Below, piece by piece: positions 51,122 through 61,144 of a stretch of 64,000 nucleotides of DNA. Location: NCBI GenBank assembly GCA_037349105.1, contig JAYJMM010000036.1, positions 5,988,001 through 6,052,000 of the forward strand. The letters are read 5' to 3'. The DNA comes from Limnomonas spitsbergensis. Its lineage: Eukaryota; Chlorophyta; Chlorophyceae; Chlamydomonadales. Under the pieces are notes generated by a model that searched no databases, was not told the DNA's origin, and saw nothing but the letters and a program-made list of their open reading frames with translations. The translations under genes were made by a program, and so were the position numbers. Within the stretch, counting starts at the first letter, position 1, and every line of letters begins with the position of its first letter.

Positions 51122-53291
51122 ATGGAATTGCCGCCTCCTTTGCCCTGGTCTGTTCCGGGAATTTCTGAGGAAAAGCAGATAGAGTCCTCTTCCGAGGAAG
51201 AGGAGGTCGACATTGTCTGTGTCCCGATGTCTGATGTCGAATTGGAAATGGGTTCCAGTATTGAGGCGAGTTACTGATTCAAAGGAAAAAATGTTCGAGT
51301 AAGGGCTTTTACTCGACAACTCCCTGTCAGTAGGTCAAGTGGGAGGTAGAGCCTGAAGATGGAGAGGTTCATTTTAAGGTGACACAGGCGCAAGTGACCG
51401 CCAAATCATGCTAATATGAAAATGCTGTGTCCATGGCTCCATGCAGGTGTCCATGGGCCATGCACTTCACCCCCTCTGGACGCCCATGCTGTCATGCTGA
51501 ACAAGCAAACGACCTTAAAACGACCTGTAGATGACCGAATGTCTTGCTTACACAGTGGTGGCCAGCCACTGTGCATCTTCTTGAAGCAGCAGCTGCGTCT
51601 GAAATTGAGTCAGTCCAAGTCCCGAAGTACCAGCTGCGGTATGTTTGCCCGGGCTCCATGGTGTGCCTGTGTATGCATAGGACGTAGCATGCTGTCTGCC
51701 AGTTCAATTGTTCATGTCTTGCAGACCTCAGCCCACAGATTATTTGAATAGCCCTTAATCTACCAACAAGGTGATAGGTTTTGAGCCAAATCAGGAATTT
51801 GCACAGAGGGCTGCCGTCGGCAGCCTGCCGTATCCATGTTTTTCATGCGAATTCCTTTAGCGGCTAGCCATGAAGGAGACAAAAATACTGATTCTGTCCC
51901 AATTGTATCTCAATGGAATATTTGAAGTACTATGCCCTATGCAGTCACCTGATGGCAAACATTGTCCCCTGCTTCATGAAACATAGGTATGAAGCCCACG
52001 ACAGCTTTGAGGCAGAAGTCTCTGAAGTCGTGTTTACCGGCTTCCGTGAGTTGCAAGTGCTGGCCAGTGGCCTGATGCCCTTCATTGCTGGCCGTGATGC
52101 TGCCCGCAAACTTACCAAATTACCTGTGTGTTCATACCAATTGCTTTACTGAAGGACACTTCAACATTTTCTTGCCGCGTCCTGATCCCTGAGCCCTGAC
52201 AAAGTGCATTATTTATCTTCTCAGACAGCCTAGTGGACGTTGGCTCTGAGCTGGACATGGCCTGGCGCAAGAACGGGGACACGTGGGAGCCAGAGGACGA
52301 TGCTGGTTTGGAGGGCTTATCATTTGTACAGAACCCTGATGGCTCCTTTTTAATTCCTGTTGGCACAATGGCAGAACAAACAGCAAACAGGTGGGTGGGA
52401 ACTGCGGTCAGCAGCTTGCTGACAGTCATGTTATAATTTGAGCGCTACACTTTCTACTGCACCAATTGGAGGAGTCTTAAGCTCACTTGACAGTCTCTGT
52501 GGGGTTCCTCTTGATCAGCATGGCTGCAGACCCTATGCTGAACGAATCATAGCGGCTATGGTACCCCTTTGTTGATTATTGACACAGGCAAGCTTTAGCT
52601 GAAGATGCGCGAGCTATGATGACAGGAAAGAGCGGTGTACAGCAAATCATTATCGCTGAGGGTGGGTTGGAGAGTATGATTGTGGAGAAAGTTCCGTCTC
52701 GCAGCTCCTGCGCTATATCAGGCACCTATGCATGGCATGTACAACATATTCCGGCATGTTGTTGTTTGGATTTCCAGCATGTTGCCATGTTATTGTGTGC
52801 AACAGTTTTCTCAACAACTACCGTTCAGGAGACAGTTCTTTATCTTTGCTGAACTGCATGTCAAAAGCCCCAACTTCGACTTTGAAATTTTGATGTGTAT
52901 GAATCCTGACGAGCAGGGCTGAAGGCGTTCATGCAAGGGATGGCAGCCGCGATGAAGAAAGGAGTGGAGAATGCAGAGGTTAGGGGGAATGATGGTGGCC
53001 GGGTAATTGTCCACGCACAAGATCTTGAAGAGGGGCTGCGTGAATTGAGGGAGAGTCGGGACAAGAAGCGGGTCCGGATGATTTAACCATGCTGATGCGC
53101 TCTTCTAGATCCTCAGCTCTGGGCAGAATAAAGCAGGGTTGCCACCAATATCAAAGGGCCGGTTTTTGGTGAATATCAGTGAGGACCAAAAGTTCAAGAA
53201 TTCGGTTTGGGAGGAGTTGTGGTCAGTGGAGACGAGCATGACTGCATACCAATTGCGCAACTGCACGCTGCCTCTTCAAGCATGTTCTCTG
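51122..53291 (+). CDS. unidentified multi-exon gene
   Basis: Supported exons: 51987-52125 (or from ATG 51913; YEAHDSFEAEVSEVVFTGFR ELQVLASGLMPFIAGRDAAR), about 52232-52390 (VDVGSELDMAWRKNGDTWEP EDDAGLEGLSFVQNPDGSFL ...), 52588-52661 (QALAEDARAMMTGKSGVQQI IIAE), 52917-53071 (LKAFMQGMAAAMKKGVENAE ... RELRESRDKK), 53109-53291 (ILSSGQNKAGLPPISKGRFL VNISEDQKFKNSVWEELWSV). Phases close from 52232 onward; the 52125 junction does not. An acidic 5' segment at 51122 (MELPPPLPWSVPGISEEKQI ESSSEEEEVDI) may be the first coding exon. No family was recognised. If the 53071 donor is unused, the protein ends at 53086 (RVRMI). Confidence 0.5.
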
Positions 53292-53299
53292 GTAATCTG

Positions 53300-53815
53300 A
53301 TCGAAATTGTTCTTTAAACCTGAAGTGCCAAGTCTGTTCAGGTTTTATTTGCTTGCTTTCACTTCCAATGATTCTGGAGACCCTCATGTGATAAATTTCC
53401 CAGGGAATGTGTGCATCGTGTTTATGGAAGATCCATGGCATATCTGTGGAGGTTGCATGGAAAATATGTGTTTGGTTGATGTCGGGGTTGTATTTATTTG
53501 TTTTTGTACCAGCAGCTGTAGTTCGACAGTAGCAATGGAATAACGGCGCCGCTGCAAGCGGGATGGATCCCATCTGCATCGCCTTGGCCTTGCCTAATTA
53601 ATTGGAACATATGTCAATATGTGGAATTGATTTTACATTCCGTACCCGTATCAAAATCCAACCACCGACACCTATTTGAGTATGTGTCTATTACATCTAT
53701 CCATCTTTCTAGAAAGAAGTCCATGGAACATTGTTTGGAGTTTGAGCACTGCACGCACAGTTTTTTCTCAGAGCACATGCTAATATTTAGAGGCAACATG
53801 GCCAAGGGCCTGGTT
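53300..53815. other. no recognised gene
   Basis: AT-richer flank between the unidentified plus gene and LINE copy D. It contains only short frames; further 3' exons or the 3' UTR of the plus gene may lie here. Confidence 0.35.
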
Positions 53816-53817
53816 CA

Positions 53818-54360
53818 AAAAGTCAATAACGTTACGCCTCTGGGCCCGCTCAAAGCTCGGCGGCGTGGGCGCCCAACTGTTCAGAAGGGAGAAAAGAATA
53901 AACTAAAAGGAAGATGGGGGGGGGGAGGAACAAAAGGAGAGGCCAGGAAGGCAAAGAAGACAAAGTCCGACACCTGAGTTCCACTAGAGAGTAGCCCTGA
54001 CTGAAGCCTCTAAAAAAAGGCCACAAAAGCAAAGCGTATCCCACCCCTGCTTGGCCGCGAGGATGGCCCACTGATCAAAAGGGAGAAGATACGAAACTAA
54101 AAAGGGGGCAAACAACAACAACAACAAATAAAAAAGGACCAAAAGAGAAGGTCGGAAAGGCAAACGACACTGGCGCCTCAAAAGCCCTAGAGACTAACCC
54201 TTAACAATGCCCACAGCACAGTCCAAAAGCAAGCGCATCCCACCCCTGCTCAGCCTGGTACAGCTGGTGGAAGTTAGTGGCAGCGCCCGGATGACCTGCC
54301 CCCCCCGCTGCCATAACTGCTCCCTGACACTAGGGCACTGGAAGCACACATGGTTCAACA
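53818..54360 (-). mobile_element. LINE 3' end (copy D), same rearranged subfamily as copy B
   Basis: The minus strand mirrors 45340-45880: VCFQCPSVRE-like start, the ATNFHQLYQAEQGWDALAF block, the broken first tail fused to CAAGCAGGGGTGGGATACGC, the second UTR and the final tail AGTTGGGCGCCCACGCCGCC ... GTAACGTTATTGAC at 53826. A (TTG)n run at 54113-54128 matches TTGTTGTTG in copy B. Confidence 0.82.
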
Positions 54361-54685
54361 AGTAAGCCCAACTGCTAAGACCAGGGACGAGGTTTGCCCT
54401 CCATCAGTTCAGTGACCACCGTCCTGCGGACCCAAGAGGGTGGTCTCGTGCTCACAAAAGAAACATTGGCATACACATAGCGTAAGCAATGATTCCAAAT
54501 CTGAATTAAGTACGTGATTGCTCACAACGGTCCTGTATCACTGGCATGGAGAATCATAGTCCGAGACAGTTACCTAGCTTGCATCAAAGGACATACAGTA
54601 AAACTTTCCCAGAGTGGAGGATGTTAGTTTAATGGGGTTTATGAGAGTCCAACCCAGTTTCCCTTAGTGATCATGCGTTCATATC

Positions 54686-55112
54686 GTTACACCTCTGGGC
54701 CCTGCTTAAATAAAGCTTGGCAAACTCGGCAAACATGAAGTCAGCTAGAAATGTAAAGGAGGAGGCACAAGAGGAAGGAGAGGAAACAATTTAATAAGTT
54801 CACCTTCCAAACAACAAGAACAACAACAAACAGGGCGGGCAAATGGGCGGGCATGTATCCTCAGCCCCTGAAGAGTCTAGACTTTAAAAAACTCAACTCC
54901 ATGTTCCACAAAAGCCAAGGCCCTCCCAGAAAACGGAAAGGCGGACCGAAAGGCCCCGCCCCTGAAAGCAAGAGAGAGACGAAAAGGGAAAGAGCCAGAC
55001 CCCAAGGAGGCAAGACAAAGACAACAAACAAGCAATCAAGTAAGTCAACCACGTCATCAACAAACGTCAGAGCCTCCCATTCATGCCAACCATGTAGGGC
55101 CGATAGTTGCAC
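54686..55112 (-). mobile_element. LINE 3' end (copy M), divergent
   Basis: The minus strand encodes HEWEALTFVDDVVDLLDCLF, the family C-terminal block, then a T-rich UTR, and ends in a degenerate tail (CCAAGCTTTATTTAAGCAGG GCCCAGAGGTGTAACG). It lies at the 3' side of the DUF4347/EF-hand gene and may have displaced its last exons. Confidence 0.7.
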
Positions 55113-55149
55113 ATTCGCTGTTCACCAGGCTGGTCCTGCACGGCGGCTT

Positions 55150-55310
55150 CTGATGCTGTGGATCAACATCTGCATGTAGAGTGCCCATGCCCTAGGGCTG
55201 CACTCTTTCAGGCTAGCCCTGCAAGAGGGCCCCCTGATGTTGAACATCAACAGCTGCATGCATGGTTTCCATGGCCCTGGGTTGCACTGTCCCAGCGTGA
55301 GGGACGCACC
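55150..55310. repeat. about 75-95-bp duplication
   Basis: CATGCAGMTGTTGATSYWCA RCATCAG occurs twice (about 55160 and 55240, minus sense), each preceded by AGGGCMATGG. It lies just 3' of the last recognised EF-hand exon. Confidence 0.65.
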
Positions 55311-55337
55311 GCGCAATCGTTACTTTGGCCCTCTGAC

Positions 55338-58300
55338 CTCCAAACGAGGCAATGACAGCCTTCAGCTCATCAAAAGTCAGCTTGTCGTCACCGTTTTTGT
55401 CGGACTGGTATAAGTAGCTGATGATTTGCTTCTGTTCCAATAACAGAAGGTTGGGAATGCTCCGAACGAAGGCAGCTACCTCGCTGTGATCCCAAAGACC
55501 TGGAAGTGACGACCGGGGAGTTGATGTGATGAGTCAAAAACATACCAGCCAGGCAGCCACAGGTGACTAATGCCAAGACACATTCAAGCTTGCAAATGGA
55601 TGTGATGACTCACCAGCATGCCAGTGAGCTGAAGGTAGATGTCAACACACATCAAGCGTACCAACAACAACAACCTAGTACCCGGTGAACAACTGCCCCA
55701 CCATCGCTTCCAAGCTTCTAGTTTTTAGACGGGTTAAGGATGTGTAGTCCCAACTTGCGCCACTGCTAAAGCCATCATATTACTGATGGAGGGACCTGAA
55801 GGGGCCATGTCAGCCTGCATCTGAGCATGCTACTTGGATGCTCCTCAGCTACCACACATTGGCCCAGCTCACCACAGTGCCCCCTCGGCCCACCACAGTG
55901 ACCACACATTGGCCCCTCGGCCCACCTCACCATTGTTATCAGAGTCCGACATGCTGAAATACTCCCTGAGGATTGCCTCATTGTCTGTGAGGTAGTCGTG
56001 CAGCCGGTGCAGGAGCAAGGTGTCATCTGACCCGCCCCTGATCTAGAAAGGGAGAGGGAGCATGAGTGGGCTATATGGTGCGGGAGCATTATGGGATCTG
56101 GGAGCATGAGAGTGTAAGAAGGTGTGGGCAAAGGGGTGCAGGACCAGGAGGGGAACGGGAGTAAAATTTTGCGGGCGCCAAAGCGGAAAAAGCAGGGGAT
56201 GGCGCCAGGGACTCTACAGAGCCAAACAGAAGAATTTGCCCACACAAACGAGAGACATTGAGAACGTTGCTGATTCAGTCCAGGCAGATTAATTAATGAT
56301 ACCAAAGCGAAATGCATTATTCCGTGCACTCCCTGGTGTCCCTGGTGACACAGCCTATGCCCTCCACCTGGCTGTTTATGCCCTGGTTTCAGGGGGTAGC
56401 CCCCTCCCTGGTTGCATGGACAGCCCCCTACCTGTTCATGTATGCCCTGGTTGCCCTGCAAGGACAGCATGAACTCCTGCAGCGAGATCAGACCGTTGCC
56501 ATCCATGTCCATCATGGCCTGGAAGTGCTGCACATCCGTGACAGTGACGCCTGGCAGGATGTACATGAGCATGGAGGTGACCTGAAGGGGGGAAGGGCAG
56601 TGCTTTTTCAATCGGCTGCAAGGCCACATTCGGCGGGCCGGCCCTGGACCGCGGAATTCCCAACGGGTCAACACCTGGACCCGCGTATGGCCGGCGGCCC
56701 AAGCGGAATTGCAGGCCATGCATTAGCCCTCCGGACACCAGTAGGTAGCTGAACTGTGGCTAAATTCAGGCTGAAAAGATGAAACACCGAGTTTGGGATC
56801 CTTTCAGTCGTGGATTGCAGACTGGGACGAGGATCGCATTTGAGGTGAACATACAAACAGGGATAAAAAGGCTCGAGTGAGGCAGAAAATTACACTGTTT
56901 TACTCCCAATGTCGAACATATGTGGCAGTCTGAATCCTGGAGGGGAAAGCAGATACAAATGGGGAGGACGTTAAATAAATTATATTAATATTAACTGGAC
57001 AGCTTGCTGCCGGTTCCTCATCATCATGGTCACAAGCCAGGCCTGTCCTCCTGATGCCTATGCACGAGACTGCTGGCCATATGTTCCTTGGTATAAATCA
57101 AAACATGGGCACAAGCCAATCCCATCCTCCTGTCACCTGTGCCTGGGTGAGCTGTCCAGACTTGTCCACATCGTACATTTGGAACACGGTGGGAAGGGAC
57201 AGCCCTTTGACTGCAGCAGCGGCTAAGAAGCACTGGAATACGTCCTCCTTGGGAGGCATGGGCTGTTTTCCAAACAGCAGGCTGTCTGGGAGGGGAGCGG
57301 CAGGCTGGACCTGTCCCTGACCCGGAGGCGACTGGATGCCCAACAGCATAGACCTGCAGGGAGCAGCATACAGAGCTGCTTAACTAACCAGCCTTATCAT
57401 AATTAGATTGCATAGCTCCACACGACCGCCAGCAGTTGAAGGAACACACCATACAAGTACATGACACTCATATGATCATTTGTAACAGTAGCTGGCGGCC
57501 GTGCAGCTTCCAATACAACCACTGTATTCCTGTTAATGCTAAGGGCTTCGGAGCAGGCCCCTTGCAATATGACTACCGGTATATGAGAGTATGAGACTGG
57601 GAAGGAGAACGTCTTGGTGACTCATTAAAGGGCAGACAGCATAGGCTATCATCGGACCAGGGATGCACCATGCATAACGGCAGCGGAGGAGTTAGAGCCA
57701 GTTCACACTTTGTTCAGTTCGTCGAGTTCGGTTCGGTTCAGTTCGTCAGTTTGGCGACTGGTTTCGCAACCTGCGTTCTCACGTAATTCACATCAGGAAA
57801 TCTGAACTCTGCCGCCGTAGGAGTTTCACAATGCCTCGAAATGCTCTTATCTTGCTCCTCTTACTTTACTTACTCATATCCAGCATGCAGCACTCGACTC
57901 TGATCCTCACCCTTGCCTGGGCTGTCATGAACGAAGTTGTGGACCTGCCAGCCACTGCTGTGAGATTTAAGCTTCACGGCAGGTACACAACCAAGGATGG
58001 TCAAAATAGGGGCATATGCCCTGCATGTTGAAGCAGAGGTACATTTCCCTACTGTTGAACAAGAGTAACTTCTAGGTAGCATGCGTGGCACTATTCATTC
58101 AATTCAAACTATTATCCGGGCTTGCCGAGCGGTGCCCAAGGTTTTGGTGCTTAGAAGATGTACAGGTATGATCTTTTACCATTCAATGTATAGAGATAAT
58201 ATCCCACCTGTCAAAGTAGAGGTCGATGCCTTGCACACTCGAGCTGATTAGGGACAGGTTCCCTGAGTGGGGCTCTTCCATGAAAGTTGACAGCATGTAG

Positions 58301-59958
58301 CCCCTAAGTGCATGGTCCGCCGCGGCAAAGGGCACCGCTGTCAGCTTCCACAGCTCCTTGAGCAGCGCAGCGCTGGCATGTGGGGCCTCCATCAACCGGC
58401 AGCCAATCAGGTCGATGCGGCGGCCGTCCTGCGTGCTGCTCGCAGCCACGTAGCCGGACAACTGGCGCCAGAACTGGAGGAGGTCACCGCCCTCCTGCAG
58501 CCGCTCCGGGGTCGTCGTGAAGCCCTCAAGCAGCGCTGAAAACAGGCATGTAATTATTGAAACGTGTTTAAGTAATGAAAAGAGGTACAGAATTACAAAA
58601 TCATGTTTGGAATTTCTACAGTATGCACCTGGATGGAATGATGAAGACATGCACGTGTCATGTGTAAATGATGAGAATAGGTAAACATCATTACGAAACG
58701 TGTATGGAATTACGACAGCATGCACCTGGATGGAATCATGACGTTGAATTATTCAAAGTGTGGACGCAAAGGTGGGTCCAAGCATACGTGGTGGTGAATC
58801 CCTTGGGCTGTGCTGATTACAAGTATGGATCAGTGTTTGATTGATAGGTTGCTCCAGCCTCCAGCTACACTTTAGCTACAACCAGACCTAGAGCCAGCAG
58901 GGCAAGGTGCAGCAAGCCCTGTTGATTGGGCCACCAGCTCTGAACCGGTCAAGGATTGGTCCTGTGGCCCAGTGGTTGCTGACCCGCAGGCCCCCACATG
59001 CGGTCGAGCACATACATAACAAACTTGGTTGCTGAGATGATCAAAGCATATGACTACATAAGGTAGTGATGGTCCGGTGATTTACCTTCAAGACAAAGGT
59101 ATTAGCCAAGGTACTGAGGCCGGCGTCGCATATACACATTGCATTACATTAAATTTAGGCATAAGCCAGCAGCCAACAGCTCCGTTTGACTGCAGATATG
59201 ATATCCATGTGGCATGTGTGATCTCACCTATGCAGCCCGGTGTGTTTCCTGGCGCCAGCACGGCAATGGACGTGACCTTGGAGGCGCCGAGAACCCTCTC
59301 CACATAACGATACAGCTCCTGGATTGTGAAGTTCTTCCAGTCGTAGGCGATGATGCCCACATTTGGCAGCACAGATGAAGCCACCTGCAGGAAAGCAGCA
59401 GCCGAAGCGGCATTCAGGGGGATAAATATTTACAGCAGGAGAGATTAAAAGAGAGGTTCCTCCAGATTCCAGACAGATTCTTGAACTATGTAGGACACTA
59501 GTGAAATGGTGACGTATTGCAAATTAGCCGCGAACGAGGCGATCTGAATTGGCGCTGGCCAGAGGTCATTTACCATACTTCTGCTACAATGCAGCCACAT
59601 TAAGGCACTAGGCTGTGCGGTCCTCGTGCCGCAAGCCCTCCTGCTTGGGTCACCAGCCGTAGGCCGGATGAGGTTCAAACCCTTTGGCCCAGTCTTGGCT
59701 GCCCGGCAGCCCTCAAAAGGTGCGCACTTAGAAAACAATTACGCTGTCAGCCCAAATCGGCCCTCATGCCACACCTTCATAGGGTTAAATATCCGTGATG
59801 AGATGAGCACCAGCCTCTCATACGGAGGTGCTCCAGCTGGCCTGGGAGGGCTGACGTAGGGCTGAAAGTCAAGCTGTTGAGCAGATGCCAACATGATACC
59901 AGTCGGCATGCCCATGCCCTGATCCCATGACAGCATTCTGGGGTGCAAGGTCCCCTTC
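55338..59958 (-). CDS. DUF4347-like protein with C-terminal EF-hands; at least 7 exons, both ends incomplete
   Basis: Exons: 59775-59958 (GTLHPRMLSWDQGMGMPTGI ... ERLVLISSRIFNPMK), 59228-59384 (VGIIAYDWKNFTIQELYRYV ... TSIAVLAPGNTPGCI), 58208-58535 (LQFWRQLSGYVAASSTQDGR RIDLIGCRLMEA ... GIDLYFD), 57137-57353, 56432-56581, 55931-56042, 55338-55483. The first three give a DUF4347-like domain (strand-helix-APGN, then LIGCRL). Four EF-hand loops follow: DVDKSGQLTQAQ, DMDGNGLISLQE, DSDNNG (split by an intron) and DKNGDDKLTFDE, so calcium binding is likely. All joins are in phase except 55931 to 55483, where a small exon of 3n+1 bases completing the third loop is missing. N- and C-terminal exons were not found. 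Confidence 0.75.
55820..55930. repeat. donor-edge repeat after EF-hand exon, 3 copies
   Basis: Minus sense: AATGGTGAGGTGGGCCGAGG, then CACTGTGGTGGGCCGAGGGG, then CACTGTGGTGAGCTGGGCC, with CCAATGTGTGGT also repeated. The first is the donor of the exon at 55931-56042; the others reproduce GTGGGC and GTGAGC. Confidence 0.75.
56600..56762 (-). repeat. dispersed repeat family copy
   Basis: GGCCACATTCGGCGGGCCGG, CAACGGGTCAACACCTGGAC, CCGCGTATGGCCGGCGGCCC and GTAGGTAGCTGAACTGTGGC follow the reversed consensus; diverged. It lies in an intron of the EF-hand gene. Confidence 0.55.
57360..58200. other. long intron of the DUF4347/EF-hand gene
   Basis: No coding sequence on the gene strand. A short GTTCGGTTCGGTTCAGTTCG repeat lies at about 57715-57750, and a plus frame starts at 57831 without domain support. 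Confidence 0.5.
58580..58740. repeat. about 100-bp intronic duplication
   Basis: GGAATTTCTACAGTATGCAC CTGGATGGAATGATG (58611) and GGAATTACGACAGCATGCAC CTGGATGGAATCATG (58709) are copies. They lie in the intron upstream of the 58208-58535 exon. Confidence 0.8.
58870..59000 (+). repeat. dispersed repeat family copy (well preserved)
   Basis: GGTGCAGCAAGCCCTGTTGA, TTGGGCCACCAGCTCTGAAC, CGGTCAAGGATTGGTCCTGT, GGCCCAGTGGTTGCTGACCC and GCAGGCCCCCACATG cover nearly the full consensus. Confidence 0.75.
59595..59730 (+). repeat. dispersed repeat family copy
   Basis: GTGCCGCAAGCCCTCCTGCT, TGGGTCACCAGCCGTAGGCC, TTTGGCCCAGTCTTGGCTGC and CCGGCAGCCCTCAAAAGGTG CGCA; the best match for the central and 3' blocks. 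It lies in an intron of the DUF4347/EF-hand gene. Confidence 0.75.
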
Positions 59959-60004
59959 CTGTGAAAACAGCAGTGAAGCCCTATTTCTTTTGCCGGTTGC
60001 TTCA

Positions 60005-60470
60005 GCCACAGTCCTGCTGCAACACGGCATATGGCCGGCAGGGTTTCGTGCAGCAAGCCTTTTTGCTTGGGGCCCAGGCCGTAGGTCTTTCAATTTTAAT
60101 TTCTCCATCAACCCTGTGGTAGCCAACACAGCAGCTGAACGAAGGTCTGCACTGTGTACACTAGCAAAGCTAAGCTTGCATGGCTGTGAAGCACGCACAT
60201 GGAATGGTATATATAGAACACATAGCATGGCAAGGCATGGCACACGCGGCATAGCATTGCTGTGAAGTGTGCGAGAGGCATAATAGGCATGGGCAAGTGG
60301 GCATGTTGAGAATGCTAAAATCTTTCCTTTCACACGCTTTATCGTTGGCCTGATACAGCCCCGAGCCCCGTAGCTTGGGCCTACGGCCTACGGTCAGTCG
60401 AAAGGTTGACCAGTCTTAATCGGCCCAGTGTTGGCCGCCAGCCCCCCAAGGTGGTATAGCAAGCACTAAA
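60005..60470 (+). repeat. two dispersed repeat copies in tandem neighbourhood
   Basis: A partial copy at 60020-60090 (GTTTCGTGCAGCAAGCCTTT, TGCTTGGGGCCCAGGCCGTA GG) and a fuller 3' copy at 60365-60470 (GGCCTACGGTCAGTCGAAAG, GTTGACCAGTCTTAATCGGC, CCAGTGTTGGCCGCCAGCCC CCCAAGGTGG). Confidence 0.65.
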
Positions 60471-60479
60471 AAAAGTGTG

Positions 60480-61144
60480 CGTGGCAAACGCATGGGGACG
60501 CAGCTCTGACTGCTTGGTGTCAAATGCATGAAGTTGCCCGCATGGCTACAAACGCAAGGCTTATCGAGCACAGCAAAGGATATGCCTGTTACCAGAAATC
60601 AAACTTTAATTGCGTCACGAATGATACTCCCCTAGGAAATGAAACACGTCACTGAGGACGCGCCTGGCAAGCAGTTGCAAGGGACAATTGAGCACAAGTT
60701 GCAATACTTTGGAGGTATGCACGCCCGAAAATGTATCAAATTCTTTGCTTACGTGCGCACGGGCTCCTCGCTCAGGTCCTGAAGCTATCCCCTGACGTTA
60801 TAGCACTGCGCTGGTTTGAAATCTCCGTGACCTCTAAGTCAAGTCCAATGTTTGACAGGAAGTCGAGGGATTCCTGTGGGTTGGCTGCAGATTTACGTGA
60901 ATGTGGTGCGTGCATGTCGAGGATTGTAAGTCCGATTACCGGTAAAGTGTCGGGCTGTTACAAGCATCCTGCCCACCCATCCTGTCTATTAGTCAATTTA
61001 TATTTAGATTTAGATCCTGAATCTTACAAACTGCAATCAACCAGCGGATCCAAGAAGGTCTCTCCTGCCCAGCTAACAGTCTAGAAGCAACCAGATAGTG
61101 AGCAATCATCTGGGTATGTTACTTTGACTTGGCATTAGTATAGT
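60480..61144. other. no recognised gene
   Basis: A 117-codon plus frame at 60731-61084 has no recognised domain and ordinary composition; it could be an exon but lacks supporting neighbours. The 5' exon(s) of the DUF4347/EF-hand gene should lie here or to the right. Confidence 0.35.

Noticed and set aside
53621..53977. 118-codon plus frame ending in Lys/Gly-rich sequence
   Set aside because: Its second half is the antisense of the LINE tail and UTR of copy D.
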